Shown here piece after piece: positions 31,401-43,581 of a stretch of DNA of 64,000 nucleotides. Numbering within the stretch: position 1 is the first letter of the stretch; each line of letters begins with the position of its first letter. The notes beneath the pieces were generated by a model, which was not told where the DNA came from, searched no databases, and saw only the letters and a list, made by a program, of their open reading frames with translations. Both the position numbers and the translations under genes were made by a program. Origin of the DNA: Asterias rubens (Eukaryota > Echinodermata > Asteroidea > Forcipulatida > Asteriidae); contig NC_047077.1 of assembly GCF_902459465.1 (NCBI RefSeq), forward strand, positions 682,001 through 746,000, read 5' to 3'.

Positions 31401-34400
31401 CCAATAGGATTGCCTCATTAGTCCAGGGGGTATTAGTGAATGGTGAACAAGAAGACGAGAAAGATGATGATGATTTACCTCACACAGCGGCAATAGGATT
31501 CCTTTGAAGAAAGCTGCTGGCTTGAAGAGGGCTTTCTTTAAGGCCTGTAAATACAGAAATCAACATTTCAATATTAACCCTTTTACAGACCATTCACTTC
31601 TGTATTCTCACAAGACATTACGAGATGGCTCCATTACGAATTTGGCCACAAAACCTCAGAAAGTATATCCTTTTTGCCGAGTGGGTGTGTTTACATTGAG
31701 TTACTAGGGTAACTTTTACTTAATGGATGAGCAGTTAATCTGTCTGGGGCACTCAGCAGCCCTACTGGTTTGTCACATGATCCAAATAAGTTCACTCATT
31801 GGAAAAGGAATTACATCATGTGTACATGGAGATAACAGATGTCAGTTGCCAGATGAAAAGGATGTGTTATTTAAGACTCTTTCTTCGATGGAGCTTTCCA
31901 TAAATTATTCCCAGACATTGATAAAACTGTTTATTTCTGTAAATCAATTTTCGTCAGTAAGATTGTAACAGAATTAACATAAAACACAACACTCCGGGTT
32001 TTTTTTTTTTTTAACATACATTGGAAATATTTCCAATTTATCAGCATAACTGTGCCAAAAACCAATTTATGACTAGAGCTTGCACAACAATGTAAACAAT
32101 CGCTAATGTTTGACGGAACAAACTGAGCACTGCCAAAGTTATGGCAACAAAATTACAATACGAAAATACAAACAGTTATACTTACCATGTACAAATGAAA
32201 ATTGAGCCTTTTGAACTCAGCAATGTCATCTCTCACTCTTGGATACAAAATTAAATTGAAAAATCTGTGAAGAGTAACAAAACAGAAGAGAACTTGGGTA
32301 AGTCTTCTTACTCCAGCTTGCTTGATTCAACCATGTGCTAAAGGTTTTATGTGTGTTCTCCACTATACAGCGGTCCACTTGATGCCAGGGAAAACACCTG
32401 AGGACAAGTCAGAATTCTGACCGACTACAATCCCGGCCATATCTTGTTGGTTCTCACTGGATTGCACGGTTCTGCGCTCCACTCAACATTGAGCGGGGGG
32501 ACGGGGGAGAGATTGTTATTGTCAGGGGAAGTGGGCAGGGGTGGCCCAAGCATTTTGACTGTAATTGTAGTCCGGCTGGCTAGTTTATTGAGCTCCCAAT
32601 GTTACATGTAAATCACTGATTGTTCATACTGATTCATAACAGTCCCACATAATTGAAAGGGAACAATAAAATATGCAATAAATACAGCTAACAATCTTAA
32701 ATGGTTTTGGTCTGAACAAAGAAGAACTAACTAGAGCAGGACTTGAATCTGCAGTCTCCAGATTAACGTGCAGACACTCTACCAATGTATGTAGCCATTT
32801 GTTGGCAGTCTCCCTTTTTGCAGACTAGTGAAACAACAAGTTTACTGATCCTCCTAGCTTGTCACTTAAAAAAGTTAAGGGCTAACTCTGTGCTAGATGA
32901 CAGGATGTTTTCAGTAGAGTGTTGTGGTAGATGTCAGATGCAGTCAGGAGTCAACATATACGCACCACGAACACGTATCTTAATATCTATTGACTGGCCA
33001 CTCAGCCCTGAATGAATCGATCACCTTACCTCTGTGCCATTTTTGCGTTGAGGTTACTGGTGAATATTCTTGTGGCCTGGTACATGGCTGCTGCCGACCA
33101 CTTGTCTGGCTCTGTTACATACAGGATCTGAAAGGACAAAACAAATTGCAATACCTTTAATACCTAAGATGATGTCAAACAAGAAAAACACAGGCACACA
33201 AAAACACAATCATCAGCAGTTCCAGTCAATGATTTGCAGTCTTTCAGTGGCTTCACTGAGGGCGCTGCTCAGAATAAAGTTCAAAACTTTTTTTATTATT
33301 AGAGATTGCCTAACATCACAAGGCCGGACGGCCACTTCTAGGTGAGGGCTACATTTAAAGGGCAGGTACACTATTGGTAATTGTCAAAGACCAGTGTTCT
33401 CACTTGGTGTATCTCAACATATTCATAAAATAACAAACCTGTGAAAGTTTGAGCTCAATCGGCCATCGGAGTTTGGAGAAAAGACTTCTAGCTATAATTC
33501 TTTTATTATTTTAGTGAGAAACTACCTCTTTTTCAAAAACTACGTTACTTCAGATGGACTTGTTTCCACAATGTTTTATACTATCAACAGCTCTCCAATG
33601 CTAGTTACCAAGTCAGTTTTTAAGATAATATTAGTTTAGAGTAATTACCAAACGTGTACCTTCCCTTTAACCGTTTTGCGTTATCTACCCAAATCAACTT
33701 CCACCAGGGGCGCGTTGCCACCTACTCCTGGGTATGAAACATGGTTACGAAATACGTAAAAATCATATTGACTGGCAGCTCTGACAATGGTAAATATATC
33801 GAGAGTAGGATTTAAAATTTAGCACGGTGGCAGTATAATCAGTTGAGGTTTGCAGTAGCACCATGTGAACATCTTTTTTGAGTACATGTAGTGATAGTTC
33901 TGAAAAGAACCTGTGGTTGACAATGCTTCGCTCAGTATGCTCTGACCGTTTTTAGGAGAAATGTATTGTGGTTTCAAACTTACCTGTTCCCACAGTCTAA
34001 AGGATGGTAGAATCTTAAATGCCTTGGGGAGTTTCCCGCTACGGTACCTGGTCAAGATCTGACCAACTCCTTTGTAGACTTGAATCACTCTCTCATCCAG
34101 GTCGGGCAGGATTTGACCACTCTCTGTAACAACATCAAAGATAGGTCAATTTAAAATTGGTTGCTGACTACCCACAACCCATACTGAACCGATACTGATA
34201 AATTTATTCTAACCTTCCATTGTCCGCAACAACGAAATAGGTACACAAGCACTACCCCTACTCCGAAGCAGGGGTGGCTCTTCCATGGGATATGCTTAAT
34301 TGCCAGGGTAGATCAAGGGGAAAGCGATCTTGAAAGGGACCATTATTCTCCTGGGTTGCCCCGGAGGAATAGAATAGTGTGAAAATGGTATTGTGGTCAG

Positions 34401-37400
34401 GAATTCACTGACAATTTTGTTTCTCTTAGAAAACAAGACTACCTAATTAACCACGGATGAGTAGGCAAAAACTCAATGAGCGTCAGTTTCAAAACACTTT
34501 GCATAGACCTCCTTGTGAGTTGGTGAGATAAGCCTTTATTACACAATCCATTGTCTTTGCACGTGAACATAAAGTACCTGTCATTTGTGAAGCGACTTCA
34601 GTCTGCTTCTCAGTGAGTTTCTCCATGATGATGTCACCGAGTGTCCGTCTAGCTGGAGCATCTTTGGCCATGAAGTGCTCCAAGGCTCTCTCATCCTCCT
34701 CAGCAATCTCCTGATAGAGAAAATGCAGTAATATTAATAACATTCATTTTGGCTCACACTAGATCCTCTGAAACCCTATAATTAACGCATTTTGGTTTTT
34801 ACCCTTATATATATGTGTGTTAGCAATGTATACTCAGTACTTTCTCCCCGAGTCCTGTGAAAAAATATCACAGGCATATTAGTGGGTGGGATTCGATCCC
34901 ACAACCCTTGCAATTCTAGAGCATAGTCATACCAACTAGACCACTGAGATAGACCGGTAGCTAGAGGCAGTTTGAATCCTATGTTTTAGCAGCGGGTACT
35001 GCAAACGATTAAATAGATGATAGATTTGCATCGGGGATAAGGTATTCATTTTGGTTACTCATATATATACACACCATATTAATAACAATAAACTGTACTT
35101 ATGTGTGCCAGCACTGTCATCCTAAACCTCATTGTATTTTTCTCCTTATAGAGTGTTACTATACCAGCTGCAGATTTTATATATTCTATCAAAGATTTAT
35201 TTCATGGTTAAACTTAACTTAAAACCAACAACATGATGTCATTATTGTTCTCGCGTAAACTTACAAAATGTAGGTGTGACCCCCGGCCTCCCCTCCCCCT
35301 TCCCCTTGTCCCATCCACATCCCTTCCCCCTCAACTGTGGTAGGACGCCTCTTCCGCGGTGCAGGTCACATCTTTTATCTTGCTACTCAGTGCAGACATG
35401 CCAACCTCTGGGATCACAAAACTGTATTCTGAAACCCCAAAACCTGTATTTTGCATCAAAAAACCTGTATTTTTTTTTAAACACGCGTAAACGTAGTTTT
35501 AAGCCCCGAGACAGGCAAAATAGAGAAGGTGTATGGCCATTAAGTTATCAAACAGCCTTATTACACCAGTTAATTAAAACTTGAAGAAAAAGATTTAAAA
35601 TAAAATAAAATAAAATAAAATAAAATATTTTTTTTTTAAAATTGGGCAGAGGTTTCCCTTGGGTGGTTAACCCAATGGAACAGGTTTTGTATGAAAAAAA
35701 AGATATTGATAAATCATATCTTAAAGACATTGATTAATCATATCCTATTTCATATAGAAACCCTTGTTTTCTTTGTCAAAAGAAGACAAGTACAAAACAA
35801 AACCAATTTAATTTCAATGAAGAAGACATAAAAAACAAATCATCACAAAAAGTTTCGTTTGTTGTATTTGGGGGCATAGTTCTTAAATTTATCTTATAAA
35901 AATCTCGCTTCAGGCGCTCTATATCTTTTGTGTCTTTATTTTGGCAAAAAACTCTTTTGCAAACTGGATTCGTCCGTTCACAAAACGACCGATACCATAT
36001 AAGGGCATTTGACAACAGCGCCCTCTGTTGTTCAATGAATTGTGTTAGATGGGTTCCCTGTGAAATCGGGACATCAGATAAACTGGCGTGTAGTAAGCAA
36101 TGCAGGTCTGTGCTACTAGCGTGCGTGCAATGATGGATGCGAGGGAATCTCTGTTGCGCTCGCTCGATGTGTGGTGAAAGTTTAATAAGGAATACCCCCG
36201 TGGAATAATAGAGTTCACTGGATAATCATTATCGGCCGTAAGAAGTCGGCCGAAAACTTATTTGTGTCAATAAAAGAATATTGAACTTGAGTTAAAAAAG
36301 AGCACGACGGCCAACTGGGATAAAATTTTATTTTTGCGGTGGCGATGCTCAAACCGTATTTTTTTGGCAAAACCCGTACACCCGTATTTTTTACAAAAAC
36401 CCGTACGAAATACGGGAAAAACGTACTAGTTGGCATGTCTGTCAGTGGCAATTTGATGTAAGTAGGATTTGAAACTTTGCATGGTGGAAATACGATATGG
36501 AAAGGTTTGCGGTAACACCATGTAATGATTATCTCTAATGAGTTGGGGTGGTTCTGAAAAGAACCGTTGGTTTCAACTTAAATTTCGATCAGTATGCTCT
36601 GATCATCTTCTGGAGAAAGCATGGACTCTGATGCTGCATGCTGATGTAACTTTTGTAAATATTTTAACATAATGTATGTTATTGTACATACATATGTTTT
36701 TCTCAGAGTGTATTTTTATTTCTGTGTATTTTTCTTTGTCTTGTTGTGTCAGTGAAAAAGTGTAATAAAATAAAAAAGATATAAAAATAATTAGTTACAG
36801 GTTAAATTTCTATTAACTGGCACCACATACCAAGATTAAAAACTTAGGAGATTGCCATAATATGACATAGGGCTTGGTAGCCCAGTTGGTAGAGCACCAG
36901 CACTTTAATCCGGAGGTTGCAGTTTCAAATCCCGCTCTACCCCATTTTTCTTTTTTCAACCCCAATTATTTCAAAATTTATCAAAATAATGTTGTTTATT
37001 ACTCGAGTGGTTTATTGCTCGATTTTCTAGAAGAAAATTGATTCATACTTACAAGATTCTCATAGTATTTGCCTTCATGTTCTGTGAGATCTTCCTCATC
37101 ATCATCGGACTGTTCTGTCTGTGCTGGCCCAAGACTCGTTGTGGGTCTCTTCACAGTTTTACTGCAAAGAAGAAGTAAGCTTTAGACAAAATCCACTGTC
37201 ATGAAAAATTGCATTACACTTTACCATGAGTGTGTATTCATGGTAAATGTAAAACCTTGGCCTTAGGGGCAGGTGTTAGTTTTTAACCCTGTTAACCCTC
37301 CTTCAATTGATCCCTTTTCGAAACAAGTTGATACACCATTTGAAACCATTCAAGTGAATGGTTTTGACTGGTATGATTGCTGTGCACACAGTTGGTTCCC

Positions 37401-39273
37401 CAAATGGCTTTGAATGGTGGTGCAGCTGGTACAGAATCCTAGGGTTGTATATGAGTGGTATCAAGGATCCCACTATGTCATGACTGAGTGTGGGGGTGAC
37501 CAGTCTGTCCCTGGTTACGAGTATTGCTGACGGTATTGCTGCTGCGAGATAATTTTTTCTCAAGAAAAAAACTCGATTTTTACTCAGAAATATAACCTAA
37601 AACTTAGGGGGAATTCTCTTTTAGGTAATACTTTAACAGTTCTATGTTTCTTTTGTGGATTTTAAAAGTATATAATTGAAGGAGTTGATGGCATAAAAGT
37701 GGGTTGACGGCAAGTAGTAGGACCCGTGTACAAAACCTCTGGGGTTGTAAACGTTAGTGAATTTTGAATGGTTATGAATGGTGTATCAGTAGGAGGGTTT
37801 TAAAACATACCTTGAATTTCCATGTTCAGTCTCTAGTTCTTCCTGCTGTAATCGAGCTTGATCTAAGATCTTTCTGGAGAGCTTTTCATCAACGTACTGG
37901 AAAAGGAAAGATGATTATACAGAGTTAAGACAAATGTTAGACCCCTATGGCTATAGGTGAGCCTTCACAGTTTCTTGTATACATCCCCCAAAACCTTTCA
38001 TTCTTAAATAGTAATTGACTGTTTTTGTTTCTACAAAAACAATGGCCAACAGTGAATATGGACACTGGAAAACAAACAAAGTATTCCCCAAAATAAAGCA
38101 GATGTTTAAAAAACAGAAATGTTCTTTGAGCCAAATACCTATATTGTAACTAATAAATAATAACAATTTTTAAAGGCTTTTCCCAGCCCCCCCCCCTCCC
38201 ATTTTGAGGTTGAGCTTAAAATTAAGTTACCAAAATAGTTCCACATATTAAAAAGGGGAAAGTTTTCGTATTATAAACTCCTGCAATCCAGTTTTTAATT
38301 TATTTAAACACACTTTTTAATATGAATATGATTATGAAGAGAAAAAAAATAACTCATTCTCATAGACAAATTAATAATGAATACATAATACTAAAAAAAG
38401 TATGTTTATCACCGTTTTTTAGTACGGTTTGGATCGAAAGCTAAGGCCATCTACCCTATTCATTATATATATATAATTATAAATATAATTTAATGTTTAT
38501 GATTTCATTATGAATGATTATTCAATAAATAATAGATCAAGTTCATAATAGCATGCAGAGAGCAATAAACTAATAATTGCTTCATAATAATTAATATAGT
38601 AATTTATCCAAAGAATTCAGGAAGTAATTAAAATAATAATAAATTAGAATTAGATCATGAAAATTGAAAATGATGAATGACATTTTCACATTGTATTGTA
38701 AATGTAAGCCTGTATGTATTGTCTTTTTCTTTGATTGACTTGAGAATTTATTAAGTACTCCTTCTTCTTTTGTAAAAATTAGTGAAAATGCTGGCACGGC
38801 AGGATACGGAAAGTGGACGTTTTCTACTTCTCTAAGTACTAACTACTATTATGGATAACTTTCCGTATGGCGCCATCACTTTTTCACTCATTTTTACAAA
38901 AAGGGATATCTCATTGAGGTAAATTAGATACTATATTATTTCATATCGAATGAAAGTGGTGGCGCCATCCGGAAACTTTTCCACTATTATTACGAACCAC
39001 ACCATTGTATCTATTTTACTATTTCTAAACACACAGAAACAGTCAATACTGTGACCATGATCATGATGACTGACACTCAGCGCACAGTTGAGTCGGTAAG
39101 AAAACAAACAAAAATTGACATACCGTTTCGTCTTCGTCCTGACGTTGTCTTGCTTTACCCCTGTCTTTTAATCGAACCGTCTTGTTCTCCAGTATTTGCT
39201 CTGCGAGTGGTGCTGATCGTGACACAGGATCACCGCCTATTTTGGCAGATTTGGCCTTCTTTGATTTACCCAT
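28446..39273 (-). CDS. BYSL: Bystin (BYSL/Enp1), 10 coding exons, complete
   Basis: Exons in gene order: 39273-39124, 37896-37811, 37161-37053, 34710-34578, 34123-33984, 33127-33030, 32264-32186, 31544-31479, 29781-29573, 28656-28446; all GT-AG, phases close, 426 residues (human about 437). Bystin is the essential late 40S assembly factor (yeast Enp1), binding pre-18S rRNA in the nucleolus and travelling with the pre-40S particle. Diagnostic stretches: APLAEQIL near the N-terminus, [41 protein letters not shown] and [77 protein letters not shown], and [17 protein letters not shown] near the C-terminus. The N-terminal third is basic then acidic, as in other bystins. Start ATG at 39271-39273 (context acaaaATGGG). 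Single-copy housekeeping gene; no broken exon seen. Confidence 0.97.
29940..30114. mobile_element. MITE of the gctctatgaaatt family, left end decayed
   Basis: Core tgctgagcagaaaggagacgg-ataccagtcacaag and right end gcttaagtagctctatgaaa. Lies in bystin intron 8, about 160 bp upstream (in gene order) of exon 9. Confidence 0.55.
30855..31205. repeat. Interspersed repeat with gcggtaacaccaa and tctcaacgtttcgactagct blocks
   Basis: About 350 bp in bystin intron 8, open in one frame for 140 codons by chance of composition. Blocks (gcattgcatggtga, tttgcggtaacacc, ctcaaaagaactgtcc) reappear in shorter form at 33805-33960 and 36455-36630, so this is a mobile or expanded repeat. Confidence 0.55.
33354..33670. 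mobile_element. TTAA foldback MITE, GGGCAGGTACACTATTGG variant
   Basis: Left tttaaagggcaggtacacta and right tacgtgtaccttccctttaa-type end (aacgtgtaccttccctttaa). Body shares gtatctcaacatattcataa and ttgagctcaatcggcc with the GGCAGTGGACAC family but the ends match the copy at 48036-48410, defining a sister subfamily. Lies in bystin intron 5. Confidence 0.7.
33805..33960. repeat. Interspersed repeat, short copy (tctgaaaagaacc block)
   Basis: gtaggatttaaaatttagca, gaggtttgcagtagcaccat and gttctgaaaagaacctgtgg align with 36455-36630. Abuts bystin exon 5 (33984). Confidence 0.5.
34760..35055 (-). repeat. tRNA-derived SINE, second family
   Basis: On the minus strand: a box A (tagttggtatgactatgctc) and box B (gtgggatcgaatcccacc) at about 34880-34950, then cagg-actcggggagaaagtac and a tail ataagggtaaaaaccaaaatgc. 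The same order occurs on the plus strand at 51600-51850. Non-coding. Confidence 0.7.
35393..36441. mobile_element. 1.05-kb non-autonomous DNA transposon, CAGACATGCCAAC ends
   Basis: 13-bp terminal inverted repeats CAGACATGCCAAC (35393-35405) and GTTGGCATGTCTG (36429-36441), flanked by a 6-bp direct repeat TCAGTG (35387-35392 and 36442-36447). CAG...CTG ends suggest the hAT superfamily, though 8 bp is the usual hAT duplication. Subterminal parts contain repeated ctgtatttt/acccgtatttttt motifs near both ends. An AAAAT microsatellite lies at 35597-35627. No transposase is recognisable. Sits in bystin intron 3. Confidence 0.72.
36455..36630. repeat. Interspersed repeat, copy with gcggtaacaccatg block
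   Basis: gtaggatttgaaactttgca, ggtttgcggtaacaccatgt, ggttctgaaaagaaccgttg and cagtatgctctgatcat align with 33805-33960 and with the start of 30855-31205. Directly follows the hAT-like element. Confidence 0.55.
36868..36943 (+). repeat. Decayed tRNA-like sequence (Lys-type anticodon loop)
   Basis: Length and order fit a tRNA: D-arm tagcccagttggtagagc, anticodon loop with ctttaat (UUU), T-arm-like gcagtttcaaatcccgc, ending ctctacccc. But the acceptor and T stems have several mismatches, so I call it a pseudogene or SINE head and not a working tRNA-Lys. Followed by a T-rich run. Lies in bystin intron 3, about 110 bp from exon 3. Confidence 0.5.
38770..38990. mobile_element. MITE with ttccgtatggcgcca ends, plus an adjacent half copy
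   Basis: Complete copy about 38852-38986: ggataactttccgtatggcg at left, ggtggcgccatccggaaact at right. A half copy (ttgtaaaaattagtgaaaat) lies at 38770-38815. Homologous to 2513-2651. It is in bystin intron 1, within 140 bp of exon 1. Confidence 0.65.
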
Positions 39274-39494
39274 TTTGTAAATTTCTAACTAAACTCAACA
39301 CGTCTCTATTCTTACGCCATGTGCGATTGTGAGGTCAAAGGTTATTTTTAACAAAATTCTTCTTTAACAGCTGAGGGCGCGCTTCAACAACAGCGGGGCA
39401 CTCTTTGGGAAGCGAAGGGGCGCGGTTCGGTTTCCCTTGCTATAAAAATGGGGAATCCGTGATCCGAGTATAAATCCATTATTCTGTACGTTCA

Positions 39495-39729
39495 GGGCCC
39501 AATTTCATAGAGCTGCTTAAGCACAAAATTTTGTTTCAGCGAAAAAATCCTTGCTTAGTAAAATCAGATTACCGGTCAATTGTTATGCTTAGTAAACAAT
39601 AGCTAAATACCAGTCACAAGCAATGTATATTATGGCATGAAATTTTGGCCAGTAACATGTGTAAAATATACGAGCTATATTCGTGCTTAAGCAAATTTTT
39701 TGCTTAAGCAGCTCTATGAAATTGACCCC
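39495..39729. mobile_element. MITE with gggcccaatttcatagagctgc termini, fullest copy
   Basis: Left gggcccaatttcatagagct and right agctctatgaaattgacccc are inverse; about 235 bp. Interior cttagtaaacaatagctaaa-taccagtcacaag matches the other copies. About 220 bp upstream of the bystin start codon, so it may lie in the promoter. Confidence 0.72.
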
Positions 39730-39932
39730 TATTACCTACACCATTAATAATTCGAACAAGAGCGGCGGCGCAAGGTAAAAGCAAAGTATGCAGCAGGTCA
39801 GTTGTGAGCATCATGTCAGTTGTTTTGTTTTGCCTGTTTGTTCGGGGGAGGGGGGGGTGGAGGGGGCAGGGACCGGGTAATTTTGGTTTGTATTTTCAAA
39901 TTTAAAATGTTTTCAAATTTTCAATTTTAAAT

Positions 39933-40224
39933 TTGAGCTCGATTGGTCGTCGGAGTTGCGAGATAACTATGAAAGAAAAAACACCCTTGTCACACGAAAT
40001 TGTGTGCTTTCAGATGCTTGATTTCGAGACCTCAAATTCTAAACTTGAGGTCTCAAAATCAAATTCGTGGTAAATTACTTCTTTCTCGAAAACCACTCCA
40101 CTTCAGAGGGAGCTGTTTCTCACAATGTTTCATACTACCAACCTCTCCCCATTACTTGTTACCAAGTAAGGTTTTATGCTAATAATTATTTTGAGTAATT
40201 ACCAATAGTGTCCACTGCCTTTAA
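39933..40224. mobile_element. TTAA foldback MITE (GTGGACACTATTGG family), 5'-truncated
   Basis: Starts inside the family (tttgagctcgattggtcgtc) and ends with the intact gtgtccactgcctttaa. The central gacctcaaattc/cttgaggtctc hairpin is present. Its right end joins the foldback at 40222-40350 directly. Confidence 0.7.
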
Positions 40225-40350
40225 ACCCGCCGAGGCCTGGTTCTTGATAATTTAAATACCTCGACTTCGTCTCGGTCAAATTATCAAGAACCATGCCTCG
40301 TTGGGAACTAGTTGAAAACCTCTTCACCACACATTGATACCCTTATTTAA
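40222..40350. mobile_element. Foldback element, second copy of the gaggcctggttcttga family
   Basis: Arms ccgaggcctggttcttgata and tatcaagaaccatgcctcg surround a short loop, followed by the conserved flank ctagttgaaaacctcttcac. First copy at 5131-5260. Confidence 0.6.
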
Positions 40351-40574
40351 AAACGGCGGTGTTTAAGGCAACCAACTGCGCTGGCGCTGCATGCAAAAAA
40401 AGAACACTTCATCGGGAATATGGCCTTGTGTACTTTTGTCTCTCAGTACCTTATTGCCCAAGACAATAACTGACATGTTTTTCTCGTGGAGATTCACTTG
40501 GGCTGGTTTACTGCAAAAAGTTCCCCATAATAAAATGGGATGGGACGCCGGTGTCCTATACGGACATCTATAAT

Positions 40575-40728
40575 TGGGTGCGTTCGTTTGGCTTCCCTGG
40601 GTCGACCCCGGTGTGTGGCGGTTTTTACTTTTAGGACGAACGTGGGTAATTATCTGCACACGTTCGTCCCGGGAAAAAAAACCGCCACACACCGGGGTCG
40701 ACCCAGGGAAGCTAAACGAACGCACCCA
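40575..40728. mobile_element. Foldback MITE with gggtgcgttcgttt ends
   Basis: The arms gggtgcgttcgtttggcttc and gaagctaaacgaacgcaccc continue through ctgggtcgacccc and ccgccacacacc; about 65 bp each with a short acgtgggtaattatctgcacacgt loop. The hairpin is nearly perfect. Target duplication not resolved. Confidence 0.75.
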
Positions 40729-43185
40729 TTATTCCCAAGAGAATCTGTCCCATTGGAAATTATTATGGACTAAAGCGAGATGATTCAGAAGAGGGCGCTT
40801 CTCATTAGAAAAAGTTTGTGACTGAACAGTATGGGGGACAGAATCATCAGTCTCCCGTCACATCGGCCCTCATCCCGCACTCTTTCGGGAAGTGATCTAT
40901 ATTATATGAGTTTGCCCACCGATACGCTAATAGCACTATATAGGCGCATGTTACACAATACTTAGTTCTGATTCAATTGCTTGAGTTAAGACTATAAGTA
41001 AACTCGGTTCCTGGTAGTGACGGGGAGCTTTTGTTGTTAAGCTAGACGGGGTCAGCTATAGGTGTGTTGTATTATAACAATTCACTGACACAACAATACC
41101 ATGAGGCCGCTGCCTGCAGAAAATGTTGAATAACCGATTAGATTTGTAGGGTGGATCACAATCAGTGCAAAGAGATAGTCACAATCAATGTAAGGCACAA
41201 ATTTTCTCGCAGGTACACTCAGCTCTAGAAAAACATGGGATTTGAGTTTTAAAACGACCAACTTGCAGCTTTGGAACTTATGTACACAGGTAAGTTTATG
41301 ATAGTTATAATTTTATACGCACTAATTACGGCGGTCACTTTCCATCTAGGTCAAAGTACGCTTCGTTTAAGAAAACAAACAGTTAAAAAAAGATATACCT
41401 TAAAAATCACCCTTAAAAAAACCTAAGTGCAATTGAACAATGGGTTTTGACTTTGCTGTTTTTAGCACGTTTCAATTTCTTCGTATAGATTCTCATTTCT
41501 CATGTGTTTCTACCTCCATGTTTTGATGAAAAAGTTTCTACCCGAAATCCACCAGATATCAAAATCGTCAACGAAGCACGTACGACTATATAAAAAAACC
41601 ACCGTTTTCCAAAGTTCTTTTTCAGCAAACGAAAGATGAAGTGAACGTGTAAAAACCCACACATAACCTGCATTATTTTTCTTAGCTCAAAATGCTATTG
41701 TGTGTTGATTAATTTAGGCTACTTACGTTTTCATTTACGTTTGTATTATTAATATTAGTAACATCTTAACTTGGCACATGAACACAATGTCCTAAATACA
41801 TACCTAAGGACCACAAAACTTGCACAAATTTTCCACTTATAACCAACATATAAACAACACGATTGAAGTTCAAAAGCTATCGTCCATTTTTTAAGGCAAA
41901 GTTCGGCAAGTGTATTCAGCAGATTTGGTGTAATCGGTGATGGAACGAAGATAACATTATTGTTTCTAGTAATCTGACATGTTTAGTTGATAAACATGAC
42001 CTGTTCACCACAAAACCATCAGAGTACACATACATATTTATTTCATTGTTAAAAGTCAGTATGGTATGATTTTACATAGTGTTGGCGTGTGCTATGTGTG
42101 TTACGTGTGCTTTGACGTGTTTCTTTTGGCAAGAGCTGTTTGAAATCACTCATTGTATGTCGCTGTATAAGATCTTGCTGAATCATAACATGGTGATCAA
42201 TATAAAAACCATTCCAATGTCTCTACTCTATTATACATTTCCTGTGCATATAACCTTCTTCGCACAAAACAGTGTTTGAACCGGGGGGGGGGGAATCCAG
42301 CTTCTTGGGCACACTAGTATATAACGACAAATGATATAGAGCCGGCTACTCGAAACGTTGAGACGATTTACAAACTCAATCCGCGGCCGTGAAGCATAGA
42401 ACCGGCTCAGCCAAAGTAGTAGTCCCGGCAGACATCACAACGACAGTTCATTTCATGCTAAGTGGTCTTCCGAATCCCAAAAATACACTCCACACAAGTA
42501 GAGGATAAAATGTACCAAGACAAATTCTCAAAGAGCAAATCTACTTAGCAAAGTACAGACATGATAAATACCGCAAACTGTGCAATGCCTCAAAACTCAT
42601 AAACATTGACAGTGGTTGTTTACTCTTTTGGGGGAAATGTCTTCTTGCATTGTCTACATAGAGATGTGTGTATAAGAACCCAGAACATTATATCAGTATC
42701 AAATAGAAGACTTTGAGACTAAAGTAAGAGCATTGGGTAGAATGAAGAGCTAAAGTTGCTGCCCGTTCGAGTTAGGACGAGTAACCGTCCTATCTTAGGA
42801 TAGGTTCAATGCGTCCGAACGTCCTCGGATACGGAACTGAACTCGTCCTAAAAGTCCTAAGATTAAACCTAAGTTAGGAAGAGTTTGGTGAAATCGTCGG
42901 CTAGCCCTGGTTGCGTATCTTCTGGTACTTATCTCGTCACTTAATACATCACAAAGCAAACATATTGATTATTATGGTAAATTAATATAATACGTGGTTC
43001 TTTGAGGGAAAAGCTTGGTAATTAATCCCCCAAAATCAATGAAGATACATAAGGTAAAGAGCAAGGAAGAGCGGTTGAAGGCGTTTTGTGACCTTAGGGA
43101 AAAGGCACCTGATATAAATGCTGATAATATGTATGTATGTATGGATAAAACATTGCTTGAAACGACCCATTTGAACTTTCGAAAT

Positions 43186-43581
43186 TTAAAGGAACACGTT
43201 GCCTTGGATCGGACTAGTTGGTCTATTAAAAGCGTTTGAAACCGTTTGTTATGAAATGCATTATGGTTAGAAAGATGTTTTAAAAGTAGAATATAATGAT
43301 CCACACAAGTATCACTCGAAATTGCACGGTTTTCCTTTTACGTCGCGAACTATCACGGTCGGCCATTTATGGGAGTCAAAATTTTGACTCCCATAAATGG
43401 CTGACTGTGTTAGTCGACAGGGTAAAAAGAAAACCGTGCAATTTCGAGGCTTATTGTGTAGATCACTGTTACTTATTCTACTTTTACAATATCTTTCTAA
43501 CCATATACATTTTACAACAAACGGTTAGAGAACGATTTTCAAAGACCAACTCGACAGATCCAAGGCAACGTGTTCCTTTAA
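43186..43581. mobile_element. TTAA-flanked foldback MITE (AGGAACACGTTGCC family), copy 2
   Basis: TTAAAGGAACACGTTGCC at left and GGCAACGTGTTCCTTTAA at right; central gactcccataaatggc hairpin. Same structure as 23783-24170, with small differences along both arms. Confidence 0.8.

Noticed and set aside
36868-36943. Functional tRNA-Lys gene
   Set aside because: Acceptor and T stems contain several mismatches; better explained as a decayed tRNA-derived repeat.
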